A stretch of DNA of 11,539 bases from Myxococcaceae bacterium (GTDB taxonomy: Bacteria; Myxococcota; Myxococcia; Myxococcales; Myxococcaceae). Under the pieces are notes generated by a model that was not told the DNA's origin, did no database searches, and was given only the letters and a program-made list of their open reading frames with translations. Positions 4,976 through 11,539 of the stretch are shown here, piece by piece; the first letter of the stretch is position 1, and the number at the start of each line of letters is the position of its first letter. The translations under genes and the position numbers were made by a program. The DNA is taken from the NCBI GenBank assembly GCA_018262385.1, contig JAGSPQ010000116.1, positions 1 through 11,539 on the forward strand, given 5' to 3'.

Positions 4976-6130
4976 CTAGCGATCGCCCGGCACGACCCAG
5001 ACGTCTCCGCCGAGCGCGGCGCGGCGCAGCTCCCACGCCGCCAGCACGTCCGCGGTGTGCGAGAGGTACTCAGGCGTCGGCTTGAAGCCGTTGCCCAGCG
5101 CGTACTGAGAGATGAACTCGCGCAGCACCGGCGAGAGGAAGTGGGTCGCCAGCACCACTTCGCTGCCGTCGAGGTAGTCGGTGAAGCGCAGCGCGAAGCC
5201 CGGCGCATCGTCCCGCGAGTCGATTCGCACCACCTGCGCCTTCACGTGCACCTCGCGCCCGTGCGGCGGCAGCGACAGGCGCACCTCGAGCTTCGTCCCC
5301 AACTTGAGGAAGAAGGTGCTGGCGAGGAACAGGCCTCCGACGCTCAGGTTCGCGGTCGGCAGCGAGGCTTCGAAGTTGTGGGTCGGATCGTCGGCCAGCG
5401 ACAGCTGCGCCTTCACCTGCAGATCCGCGCGCGGGTACTGCCGGCGGTGCTCGGCAGGAGCGGAGCCCGCCTTCTTCGGGGCCGCCCGGCTGTCGTTCGC
5501 GCTCTTCACCATCGGCGCGACCGAGGCGGCCGTTCGGCTCGTCCCCGCCAGGCCCGGTGGAATCCCCGAGCTGGGGCCCGGACGCGAGTGCGGCTGCGAG
5601 CCGGGAGTGACCGGCGGACGCGCCGCCGACTTCACCACGGTCGTCCCTCGGCTGCTCTCGGGATGAACGGGTCTGGCCGGACTGGCCCGCACCGGAGTCA
5701 GCCTCACCGGGACCAGCCTCGCGGCTGCCGGCTTCCATCGCGCCAGCTTGGTGGGAGTCGCCCTCGCCGGTACCAGCTTCACCGGCGCGGCCTTCACCGG
5801 CACAGCCTTCACCGGCACAGCCTTCACCGGCGCAGCCTTCATCGGCGCGGGCCTGACCGCCGCAGAAGCCTTCGGAGGTGCGGCCTTGAACATCGGCGAC
5901 GACGGCTTGCCGTTCGCCTGGCGCTTCGGAGCAACCCCCGCGGTCTTCGCCATCAAGCCCGCGGTAATCCTTTGCGAAGCCCCGGACGACGACCCGCCCT
6001 TTCGAGCGAGCGCCGCCACCAGCGGATTTCGAGGCGAGGGCACGGGAGCCGGCCGCCCGCCGGTCGACAACCCGGCGGCGAGCGACGAGAGCGACGACTT
6101 GCCGCTGGCTCCCTGCTTCTTCCCCTTCAA
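4976..6130 (-). CDS. PilZ-domain protein with a long Ala/Pro/Lys-rich N-terminal tail
   Basis: This 384-residue protein is a probable cytoplasmic c-di-GMP receptor. Residues about 228-330 form a PilZ domain: RRQYPR (229-234) supplies RxxxR and NLSVGG (261-266) supplies the [D/N]xSxxG motif. Both c-di-GMP-binding motifs are intact, with beta-strands between and after them (FEASLPTANLSVGG; LEVRLSLPP; VHVKAQVVRI; GFALRFTDY). A helical tail (330-384) follows. Residues 1-227 are low complexity, basic and proline-rich, with repeats of A-x-P-V-K around 95-125, resembling histone-H1-like tails or flexible linkers. The start is TTG 6128-6130, preceded by AAGGA at a 5-nt spacing that begins inside the metK stop (TAAGGA). 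The gene therefore lies 8 bp behind metK and is probably translationally coupled. No enzymatic output domain is present, so it likely acts through a protein or DNA partner. Which process it controls (motility, development, exopolysaccharide) is unknown. Confidence 0.88.
   Translation of the reverse strand: MKGKKQGASGKSSLSSLAAGLSTGGRPAPVPSPRNPLVAALARKGGSSSGASQRITAGLMAKTAGVAPKRQANGKPSSPMFKAAPPKASAAVRPAPMKAAPVKAVPVKAVPVKAAPVKLVPARATPTKLARWKPAAARLVPVRLTPVRASPARPVHPESSRGTTVVKSAARPPVTPGSQPHSRPGPSSGIPPGLAGTSRTAASVAPMVKSANDSRAAPKKAGSAPAEHRRQYPRADLQVKAQLSLADDPTHNFEASLPTANLSVGGLFLASTFFLKLGTKLEVRLSLPPHGREVHVKAQVVRIDSRDDAPGFALRFTDYLDGSEVVLATHFLSPVLREFISQYALGNGFKPTPEYLSHTADVLAAWELRRAALGGDVWVVPGDR
5760..5849. 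repeat. six 15-bp tandem units inside the PilZ gene
   Basis: Units of 15 bp read GCCTTCACCGGCACA on the + strand. Units 5790-5804 and 5805-5819 are identical; 5820-5834 differs by one base; 5835-5849 and 5775-5789 are close; 5760-5774 is more diverged. They encode the A-x-P-V-K pentapeptides on the minus strand. Near-identity at the DNA level suggests recent expansion by slippage or unequal exchange, always in multiples that keep the reading frame. Confidence 0.8.
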
Positions 6131-6138
6131 GACGTTCC

Positions 6139-7314
6139 TTAGACCGCCCGCAGGTGCGGCGCGCCCACCGCGGTGCGCAGCTCGTCCTTCTTGTCGGTGC
6201 GCTCCCAGGTGAACTCCTTCTCCGAGCGGCCGAAGTGACCGTAGGCGGCGGTCTTCTGGTAAATCGGCCGCAGCAGGTCGAGGTGCTCGATGATCTCGCG
6301 CGGCTTGAGCCCGAAGACCTTGCGGACCGCGGCGGAGATCTTCTCCTCCGCGACGATTCCGGTTCCGAACGTCTCGACCATCACGCTCACCGGCTCGGCG
6401 ACGCCGATCGCGTAGCTGATCTGCACTTCGCAGCGACGCGCCAGGCCCGCGGCGACCACGTTCTTCGCCACGTAGCGGCCCATGTACGCGGCCGAACGGT
6501 CGACCTTGCTCGGGTCCTTGCCGCTGAACGCTCCGCCGCCGTGACGGCCCATCCCACCGTAGGTGTCGACGATGATCTTCCGGCCAGTCACGCCCGAGTC
6601 ACCCATCGGCCCACCGATCACGAACCGGCCGGTCGGGTTGATGAAGTACTTGGTCTTCTTGTCGAGCAGCTTCGAAGGCAGCGCCCGCTTGATCACGTCC
6701 TCCATCACCGCTTCGTGGATCTTCTTGTTGCTGACTTCCTCGGCGTGCTGGGTCGAGACGACCACCGCGTCAATCCGCAGCGGGTTGCCGTTCTTGTACT
6801 CGATGGTGACCTGGCTCTTGCCGTCCGGCCGCATCCACGGGTGCAGCTTGCGGCGCGCGTCGGCCAGCTTCTTGGTCAGCGCCTGGGCGTAGGTGATCGG
6901 CGCCGGCATCAACTCGGGGGTCTCGTCGCAGGCGTAGCCGAACATCATTCCCTGGTCGCCGGCGCCCTGCTCCTTGCTCTTCTTCTCGTCGACGCCGCGC
7001 GCGATGTCCTGCGACTGGCCTTCGATCGCGACCATCACCCCGCAGGTGTGGCCGTCGTAACCCATCGCGCTCTCGGTGTAGCCAATCTTGCAGATCGTCC
7101 CGCGGACGATCTTCGGGATGTCGATCCAGGCGGTGGTCGTCACTTCCCCGGCCACGATCGCCAGGCCCGTCTTCACCAGCGTCTCGACCGCGATGCGGGC
7201 GTACGGATCCTTCTCGATCAGACCGTCGACGATGCCGTCCGAGATCTGGTCGGCAATCTTGTCCGGGTGGCCTTCGGTGACGGATTCGGAAGTGAAGAGA
7301 TAGTCGCTCGGCAT
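6139..7314 (-). CDS. metK: S-adenosylmethionine synthetase MetK
   Basis: This 391-residue cytoplasmic enzyme makes S-adenosylmethionine from methionine and ATP, supplying methyl groups to the whole cell. Diagnostic motifs are intact: GHPDK (15-19), which binds ATP and magnesium; the signature [12 protein letters not shown] (117-128); and the phosphate-binding [19 protein letters not shown] (259-277). Length fits the bacterial family (about 384-400). I start at ATG 7312-7314 because AAGGA lies 7 nt upstream and the protein then begins at the usual point ([19 protein letters not shown]). In-frame sequence further upstream overlaps the promoter. It is the first gene of an operon with the PilZ gene 8 bp downstream. 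Its predicted leader is only about 36 nt, leaving no room for a SAM riboswitch. Confidence 0.98.
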   Translation of the reverse strand: MPSDYLFTSESVTEGHPDKIADQISDGIVDGLIEKDPYARIAVETLVKTGLAIVAGEVTTTAWIDIPKIVRGTICKIGYTESAMGYDGHTCGVMVAIEGQSQDIARGVDEKKSKEQGAGDQGMMFGYACDETPELMPAPITYAQALTKKLADARRKLHPWMRPDGKSQVTIEYKNGNPLRIDAVVVSTQHAEEVSNKKIHEAVMEDVIKRALPSKLLDKKTKYFINPTGRFVIGGPMGDSGVTGRKIIVDTYGGMGRHGGGAFSGKDPSKVDRSAAYMGRYVAKNVVAAGLARRCEVQISYAIGVAEPVSVMVETFGTGIVAEEKISAAVRKVFGLKPREIIEHLDLLRPIYQKTAAYGHFGRSEKEFTWERTDKKDELRTAVGAPHLRAV

Positions 7315-7357
7315 TGTTCGTTCCTTGGGTTTGAGCCTGCCTACAAATGAGCCGCGC

Positions 7358-7386
7358 GCTATACCCTGTGGACCCCTTTGGTTCAA
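7358..7386 (-). promoter_or_regulatory. sigma70-like promoter for metK
   Basis: On the minus strand, TTGAAC (7381-7386) and TATAGC (7358-7363) are separated by exactly 17 bp. Each matches the sigma70 consensus at four of six positions, including the key TTGA and TATA bases. Transcription would start near 7350, about 36 nt before the metK ATG and upstream of the AAGGA ribosome binding site. The element lies in the 122-bp gap shared with the divergent mlaC-like gene, so the two may influence each other. Confidence 0.6.
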
Positions 7387-7436
7387 ACCGATCTGTGAAT
7401 CGAATGGCGTACCTAACCGTCAACCCAATTGAACTC

Positions 7437-8009
7437 ATGAAAACCATTCTCTTTGCCCTCGCGCTCGCCTCGTCGACCACCCTCGCCGCCACCCCGAAAG
7501 ACGAGGTCACCAAGCCCCTGAAGGTGGTGATCAACTCGGTCCGGTACGGCAAGGACGTGCTGGCGCTGAAGAGCTTCGCCGGCGAGGAGCAGGGCCGGCA
7601 GATGATGGCCGACGCCTGGGCCAAGGGCACCGACGCCCAGCACAAGGAGTTCGTCGCGCTGTTCCATCAGCTGTTCGGGAAGATCGCCTTCCCCAAAATC
7701 CGCAAGAACTTCGAGAACCTGGACACGGTGCTCTACGACGAGCCGGCGGTCACCGGCGACCGGGCCGAGATCTCCTCCACCATCCTGATCAACCACCCGA
7801 TGAAGAAGCAGGAACTGAAGGTGAAGTACCAGCTGATCAAGGGCAAGGCCGGCTGGCAGGTGATCGACGTCTCGGTGCTCGGCGACTCGATGCTGAAGGG
7901 AATCAAGGAGGAACAGATTCAGCCGCTGTTCCAGGAAGGCGGCTGGGACAAGGTGCTCCAGGCGATGAAGGACAAGAACGGCGAGCTGAAGGACGTGGTG
8001 CTGAAGTAG
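7437..8009 (+). CDS. MlaC/Ttg2D-family periplasmic phospholipid-binding protein
   Basis: This 190-residue protein is of the Ttg2/MlaC family, which shuttles phospholipids across the periplasm between outer-membrane and inner-membrane Mla complexes. A clear signal peptide (MKTILFALALASSTTLAA) has cleavage expected after about residue 17 or 18. The mature part follows the family pattern: an N-terminal helical region with HKEFVALFHQLF (69-80), a strand segment VLYDEPAVTGDRAEISSTIL (98-117), then KVKYQLIKGKAGWQVIDVSV (128-147) with the conserved GW.V.DV core, and a final helix pair (about 155-180). I chose ATG 7437-7439 because it gives a proper signal peptide; in-frame starts 11 and 30 codons upstream would bury it, although no strong Shine-Dalgarno is seen. 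No mlaD, mlaE or mlaF partners are in the window, so it is an orphan here. It is divergent from metK, and its stop directly abuts that of the DUF1963 gene. Confidence 0.87.
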   Translation: MKTILFALALASSTTLAATPKDEVTKPLKVVINSVRYGKDVLALKSFAGEEQGRQMMADAWAKGTDAQHKEFVALFHQLFGKIAFPKIRKNFENLDTVLYDEPAVTGDRAEISSTILINHPMKKQELKVKYQLIKGKAGWQVIDVSVLGDSMLKGIKEEQIQPLFQEGGWDKVLQAMKDKNGELKDVVLK

Positions 8010-9836
8010 TCAGTCGCCGCAGTACGGCACCACCTGGCTGAAGTCCCCCTGCAGCTCGGCGTCGAGGCTGCGCTCTCCCCACCCGAGCAGCTGGTTCTCC
8101 GGCAGCGCGGGCGGCTCGAGCTGCTCGTACCGCTTCAGCTCGGCGGCGCTGAGCGCCTGCTGCACCTGCGGGTGATTCGGCGCCGGCAGCTTCGCCACCT
8201 TGACCCACTCGACCAGGCAGGACGCGAACGGCCGGCGCTCGTCCATCATGCGATCCCGCCGGCTCTGGAAGTTCTTCGGGATCGGCAGCCGCCGCAGCGC
8301 GGTCAGCTCGGGGGTGAACCGCACCACCGCCTGCTCGAGGTAGCCGGGCGCCTCGCCGTCGGCCCACTCGTCGAGCACGAAGAACGACAGCAGCCCGGCC
8401 TTCGGCAGCAGCCCGTTGCCGGCCACCTCGGACAGCCGCACCTGGGCGACGAAGGAGAGCGAGCGATCGGCGATCGACGGCCAGTCGGCGCCTGCCGGCA
8501 GATCCGGCAGTCCGCCCAGCCGGGTCCCGCCCAGCGGGAGCGCCTCCTCCTCCACCCGGGTGGCCCGCATCACCCACCCCTCGCGAATCAGCGCGTCGGC
8601 GTGGTGCGAAAGCTCGCGCTGCTGCAGCCACTCCAGCCACCCGGCCCGCTGCTGCTTGAGCGGCGGGTGCCTGCGGTGGACCAGCGCCGGCGCTTTGCCC
8701 CGCGGCGCGGCGGCGCGGCGGTAGGGCACGAACTTCCCGGTCACCCGGCTCTCTTCCCCTTTCTCTTTCAGCTCGGCGATCACCTTCGCCACGGCGACGA
8801 AGCCGACCCACTCGCCGTTGGCGCCGACGGTGCGCTGCTTCTCCGTCCACTGCTGCAGCGCGGGGACCAGCGCCGGATCTCCGACCGCCCGGCAGGCCTC
8901 GAGCAGCTGGTCCCAGTGGGGAGTGTCGCGGCCGAGCTTCGCAATCAGCAGCGGGGTGGCGCGGCGATCTCCGTGGCGGGCGATGCAGGCCAGCCCCTCG
9001 GGAGTGACGAACCGCTCGACCCGCCGCAGCAGCGGGGGCAGGAAGTCGGGATCCCGAGGCATCCCCGCCAGCACCGCCGGGACGAAGATCGCCAGCACCT
9101 CCTGCCCGAGCGCCTGCACCAGCCGGGTGCCCCACTCGGCCGGCAGCCGGGAGGCGAGCGGGCGCAGCCCTCCCAGCAGCGCGCTGGCGAGCCGGAACTG
9201 CGCCGTGTCGGGGGTCGCATCGAGCAGCGGCCCGAAGCGGCGGAACGAGCCGGGAAGATCCTGCTCGACCGCGGCCATCAGCACCATCGGCACCAGCGCC
9301 AGGTCCTTCACTCCCTTCTCCCAGAGGGCGGCCACCGCGGCCACGTCCTCCGGGCGGTGCGGCTTGTGCTCCGCCAGCAGCTGGGCCGCGATGATCGCCT
9401 TCGCGCGCTCGTTCACCTCGCCGTCGGCCAGCAGCGCGCGCAGCTGGCGAAGCGACGCGTCGTGGTTCTCGCCCCACTGCACCAGCCAGCTGAAGTACTG
9501 CTCGCGCTCGGTGCGGGCCGCGTAGACCTGATCGAGCGCTTTTTGCCGGGCGCTCCGCTCGGCCGCCCGGGCGCGGTCGTAGGCGTCTTCCCACGGAGGA
9601 ATGAAGCCGAAGTCGTACGCCTGGGGCTGAGCCAGCAGCGCCACCAGCGCCGCGGCGTCGGAAGGCTGAGGGCGCTGGTGCAGCCGCGCGAACGCCGCCT
9701 GTCCCGCGGGCGTCCACCGCTCGCGGCGGCGGGTGGCGATCAGGGTGTCGACCTCGTCATTTCCAGTCGAAGGATCGGGCAGCGCGGCGGGCAGGACGTG
9801 CCCGAACAGCTTCGCCGCTTTTGCCTTCCTCGCCAT
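8010..9836 (-). CDS. DUF1963 (YwqG-like) protein with a large helical N-terminal region
   Basis: This 608-residue protein, without signal peptide or membrane segment, has two parts. The C-terminal part (about 430-600) looks like DUF1963/YwqG: GGTRLGGLPDLPAGADWP (436-453), SLSFVAQVRLSEVAG (459-473), then a 'GLLSFFVLDE' strand (481-490), and NQLLGWGE near the end (581-588), where this family usually has a 'H-Q-L-L-G' motif. The function of DUF1963 is unknown to me. Residues 1-430 are rich in Ala, Leu and Arg and form repeated amphipathic helices (for example about 60-70, 130-153, 163-190, 212-224, 240-258, 264-276, 310-330). These suggest HEAT-like repeats and a scaffold role. Start ATG 9834-9836 follows GGGGGTGGC; an in-frame ATG 11 codons upstream lacks a site. 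The gene is divergent from the histidine kinase gene by 53 bp and ends back-to-back with the mlaC-like gene. Confidence 0.8.
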   Translation of the reverse strand: MARKAKAAKLFGHVLPAALPDPSTGNDEVDTLIATRRRERWTPAGQAAFARLHQRPQPSDAAALVALLAQPQAYDFGFIPPWEDAYDRARAAERSARQKALDQVYAARTEREQYFSWLVQWGENHDASLRQLRALLADGEVNERAKAIIAAQLLAEHKPHRPEDVAAVAALWEKGVKDLALVPMVLMAAVEQDLPGSFRRFGPLLDATPDTAQFRLASALLGGLRPLASRLPAEWGTRLVQALGQEVLAIFVPAVLAGMPRDPDFLPPLLRRVERFVTPEGLACIARHGDRRATPLLIAKLGRDTPHWDQLLEACRAVGDPALVPALQQWTEKQRTVGANGEWVGFVAVAKVIAELKEKGEESRVTGKFVPYRRAAAPRGKAPALVHRRHPPLKQQRAGWLEWLQQRELSHHADALIREGWVMRATRVEEEALPLGGTRLGGLPDLPAGADWPSIADRSLSFVAQVRLSEVAGNGLLPKAGLLSFFVLDEWADGEAPGYLEQAVVRFTPELTALRRLPIPKNFQSRRDRMMDERRPFASCLVEWVKVAKLPAPNHPQVQQALSAAELKRYEQLEPPALPENQLLGWGERSLDAELQGDFSQVVPYCGD

Positions 9837-9889
9837 TGCCACCCCCGGGGAACTTCGCCACTGTAGCAACCGTACACTCGCACCTTCGC

Positions 9890-11539
9890 ATGTCGGATCC
9901 TCTTCTCGATTCTTTCCCCTGTGCTGCGGCGGTGGTCGACGCCCGCGGCCGTGCGCTCGAGACCAACGAGCCGTGGCGGCAGGCGTTCGGCGCCACGGCG
10001 GCGCTGGAAGATCCGCTCGCCCACCGGCTGCTCGAGGCCACGATCAAGGAAGTCTTCGCCGGGCACGTGGTCCGGGCGACGCCGATCATCCACGCCTCGC
10101 GCGACCGGTGGTTTCAGACCCGGGTCACCCGGCTGGTGGCGCGCGAGGACGGGGTGGTGGTGAGCCACGAGGACGTCACCGCCTTCAAGAACTCGCAGCA
10201 CCAGGCGCGCGACCTGCTCGAGGCGACCTCGGGCGCGCTCGGGCCGGCGCTGCTGCGCGCAGTGACTCGCCAGCTCGCCCGCCTCACCTCGGCCCGGTAC
10301 GCGTGGGTGGGGATCCTCGACCGCGACCAGCCCGAGCTGGTGCGCTGCACCGCGTTCTGGGACGACGAGAAGAAGGTCTTCAACTCCGACTTCGCCTGCC
10401 CGCTGGCCGGCACTCCCTGCGAGACGGTGATCGGCAAGACGATGACCGTGATCAGCTCGGGGGTGCGCGCCCGCTTTCCGCGCGACGCCGAGTTCGTCAC
10501 CTTGCAGATCGAAGGCTACCTCGGGATGCCGCTCAACTCGCTCGACGGAGAGCCGATGGGGCTGCTCTGCGCAGCGCACACCGCGCGGCTCGACACCGCG
10601 ATCGATCCGCAGCTGCTCAACGGCCTGGCCACCCGCGCCGGAGCGGAGATCTCCCGATCGCGCGCGGAGCACGCGCTGCGCGAGAGCCAGGAGCGGCTGA
10701 AGCTCGCCCTCGTCGGCACCGACGACGGGGTGTTCGACTGGGACCTCCCCAGCGGCAAGGTCCGCGGCGACGCGCGGCTGACCGGGATGCTCGGGTACCT
10801 GCCGGGCGAGCTGCCCGACCTGGCCGCCTGGGACGCGATCACCCACCCCGAGGATCGCGCCGAGGTGGCGAAGGCGCTGATCGCCCACATCAAGGGCCAG
10901 ACGCCGCTCTACCGGGCCGAGCTGCGGGTGCGGACGAAGGACGGCAGCTGGCGGTGGATCCTCGATCGGGGCAAGGTGGTCGAGCACGACGAGAACGGGC
11001 GCGCGGTGCGGATGACCGGGCTCCACACCGACATCGAGGAGCGCAAGCGGCTCGAGACCCAGGTGCAGATCTCCGGGCGGATGGCCTCGGTAGGCACGCT
11101 GGCCGCGACGCTGGCGCACGAGATGAACACCCCGCTGTCGTATCTGGCCACCGGGCTCACCGCGCTGACCGCCGCCACCGACGCGGTGGGCCGGGAAGAG
11201 GCGCTGACGATGGCGTGCGAAGGGGCGCAGCGGATCCGTCAGGTGGTCAGCGACGTGAAGACGTTCTCGCACGTCGACCCCTGGGCGGCGCGGACCCACG
11301 TCGACCTCCCGGAAGTGGTCGAGCGCGCGGTGCGGATGGCCCGCCACCTGATCGAGCCGCGCGGCCGGCTCGAGGTCTCGCTGCCCCGCACGCTGCCCCG
11401 CACCCTCGCTCACCACGCCCAGCTGTCGCACGTGTTCCTCAACCTGCTGGTCAACGCCGCCCAGTCGCTGCCCAGCGACGGCGGAACCCACCTGGTGCGG
11501 GTCAGCGGGCGCACCGACGCGCGCGGGTGGGTGGTGATC
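9890..11539 (+). CDS. PAS-GAF-PAS sensor histidine kinase (3' end missing)
   Basis: The reading frame is open from ATG 9890 to the window end (550 codons) and is cut by the edge. No membrane segment or signal peptide is visible, so it is a cytoplasmic sensor. Order: a PAS-like region (about 5-100, ending VVSHEDVTAFKNSQ); a GAF domain (about 115-258) with TPCETVIGKTMTVISSG and GYLGMPL; a PAS domain with PAC (about 266-388) including FDWDLPSGKV, HPEDR and WRWILDRGKVVEHDENGR; a dimerisation/phosphoacceptor helix with the H-box LAHEMNTPLSYLATG, phospho-His at 410; and the N-box FLNLLVNAAQS (516-526, Asn522). The G-boxes that complete the ATPase domain lie beyond the window, so activity and any fused receiver domain cannot be judged. 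H-box and N-box style resemble NtrB/group-4 type kinases. No Shine-Dalgarno precedes the ATG; no other in-frame ATG, GTG or TTG lies in the short gap. No response regulator is in view. Confidence 0.93.
   Translation, partial: MSDPLLDSFPCAAAVVDARGRALETNEPWRQAFGATAALEDPLAHRLLEATIKEVFAGHVVRATPIIHASRDRWFQTRVTRLVAREDGVVVSHEDVTAFKNSQHQARDLLEATSGALGPALLRAVTRQLARLTSARYAWVGILDRDQPELVRCTAFWDDEKKVFNSDFACPLAGTPCETVIGKTMTVISSGVRARFPRDAEFVTLQIEGYLGMPLNSLDGEPMGLLCAAHTARLDTAIDPQLLNGLATRAGAEISRSRAEHALRESQERLKLALVGTDDGVFDWDLPSGKVRGDARLTGMLGYLPGELPDLAAWDAITHPEDRAEVAKALIAHIKGQTPLYRAELRVRTKDGSWRWILDRGKVVEHDENGRAVRMTGLHTDIEERKRLETQVQISGRMASVGTLAATLAHEMNTPLSYLATGLTALTAATDAVGREEALTMACEGAQRIRQVVSDVKTFSHVDPWAARTHVDLPEVVERAVRMARHLIEPRGRLEVSLPRTLPRTLAHHAQLSHVFLNLLVNAAQSLPSDGGTHLVRVSGRTDARGWVVI

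Noticed and set aside
881..4986. GCGATCGC octamers (881-888, 2516-2523, 4444-4451, 4979-4986), resembling the HIP1 repeat of cyanobacteria.
   Set aside because: Only four copies in 11.5 kb of G+C-rich DNA, partly explained by codon use. This is not dense enough to claim a HIP1-like system.
6154..7350. A 398-codon + strand open frame across metK.
   Set aside because: Antisense shadow of metK, with no domain and no ribosome binding site.
7315..7436. SAM riboswitch upstream of metK.
   Set aside because: The predicted transcription start leaves a leader of about 36 nt, too short for any known SAM riboswitch aptamer, and no multi-helix fold is visible.
8172..9866. A 564-codon + strand frame opposite the DUF1963 gene.
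   Set aside because: Low-complexity reverse-frame translation with no recognisable domain. The minus strand has the DUF1963 motifs.
9740..11491. A 583-codon minus-strand frame across the histidine kinase.
   Set aside because: Antisense shadow rich in His/Arg/Gln/Pro. The + strand carries intact PAS, GAF and H-box motifs in one frame.

Overview
The window is G+C-rich chromosomal DNA (by eye about two-thirds G+C or more, with strongly G/C-ending third codon positions). It holds eight complete protein genes and two cut off by the window edges. The mix suggests a Gram-negative member of the Myxococcota or a close relative: a PAS/GAF sensor kinase, a PilZ protein with a long Ala/Pro/Lys-rich tail, a secreted protein of a type I associate with Myxococcota, an AidB-like acyl-CoA dehydrogenase, and a periplasmic MlaC-family lipid carrier. 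This placement is inferred from gene content, not from a marker gene. There is no rRNA, tRNA, CRISPR array, integrase or transposase.

Layout, left to right. (1) Bases 1-110 are the 3' end of a + strand gene with a Pro/Ala/Lys tail. A 92-bp gap with small inverted repeats follows. (2) A minus-strand pair, uppP (769-1590) and then a CoA-type Nudix hydrolase (203-772), overlaps by 4 bp through a TTGA stop/start junction. (3) Divergent from uppP is a secreted protein of unknown function (1703-2626). Its stop lies 4 bp from the stop of the next, convergent gene. (4) An AidB-like acyl-CoA dehydrogenase (2631-4268, minus) is preceded by the only long gene-poor stretch (4269-4975). That stretch holds a perfect 12-bp palindrome, a GC-heptamer tandem repeat, a possible decayed reading frame and a striking 15-bp-stem hairpin whose core is A+T-richer than its surroundings. 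(5) A minus-strand operon, metK (6139-7314) then a PilZ-domain gene (4976-6130), is joined by an 8-bp gap, with the PilZ Shine-Dalgarno overlapping the metK stop. A sigma70-like promoter for metK is visible. (6) Divergent from metK is an mlaC-like gene (7437-8009). Its stop codon directly abuts the stop of a convergent DUF1963 gene (8010-9836, minus). (7) Divergent from that, 53 bp away, a cytoplasmic PAS-GAF-PAS histidine kinase (from 9890) runs off the right end before its ATP-binding G-boxes.

Functionally this looks like a housekeeping and cell-envelope neighbourhood: lipid-carrier recycling (UppP), CoA-nucleotide clean-up (Nudix), SAM synthesis (MetK), probable c-di-GMP sensing (PilZ) and phospholipid trafficking (MlaC). 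It does not look like a mobile island. I did not find a convincing new multi-gene system. The features most worth following up are the hairpin at 4815-4870, the coupled metK-pilZ pair, the repeat-built PilZ tail, and the DUF1963 protein with a large uncharacterised N-terminal region.
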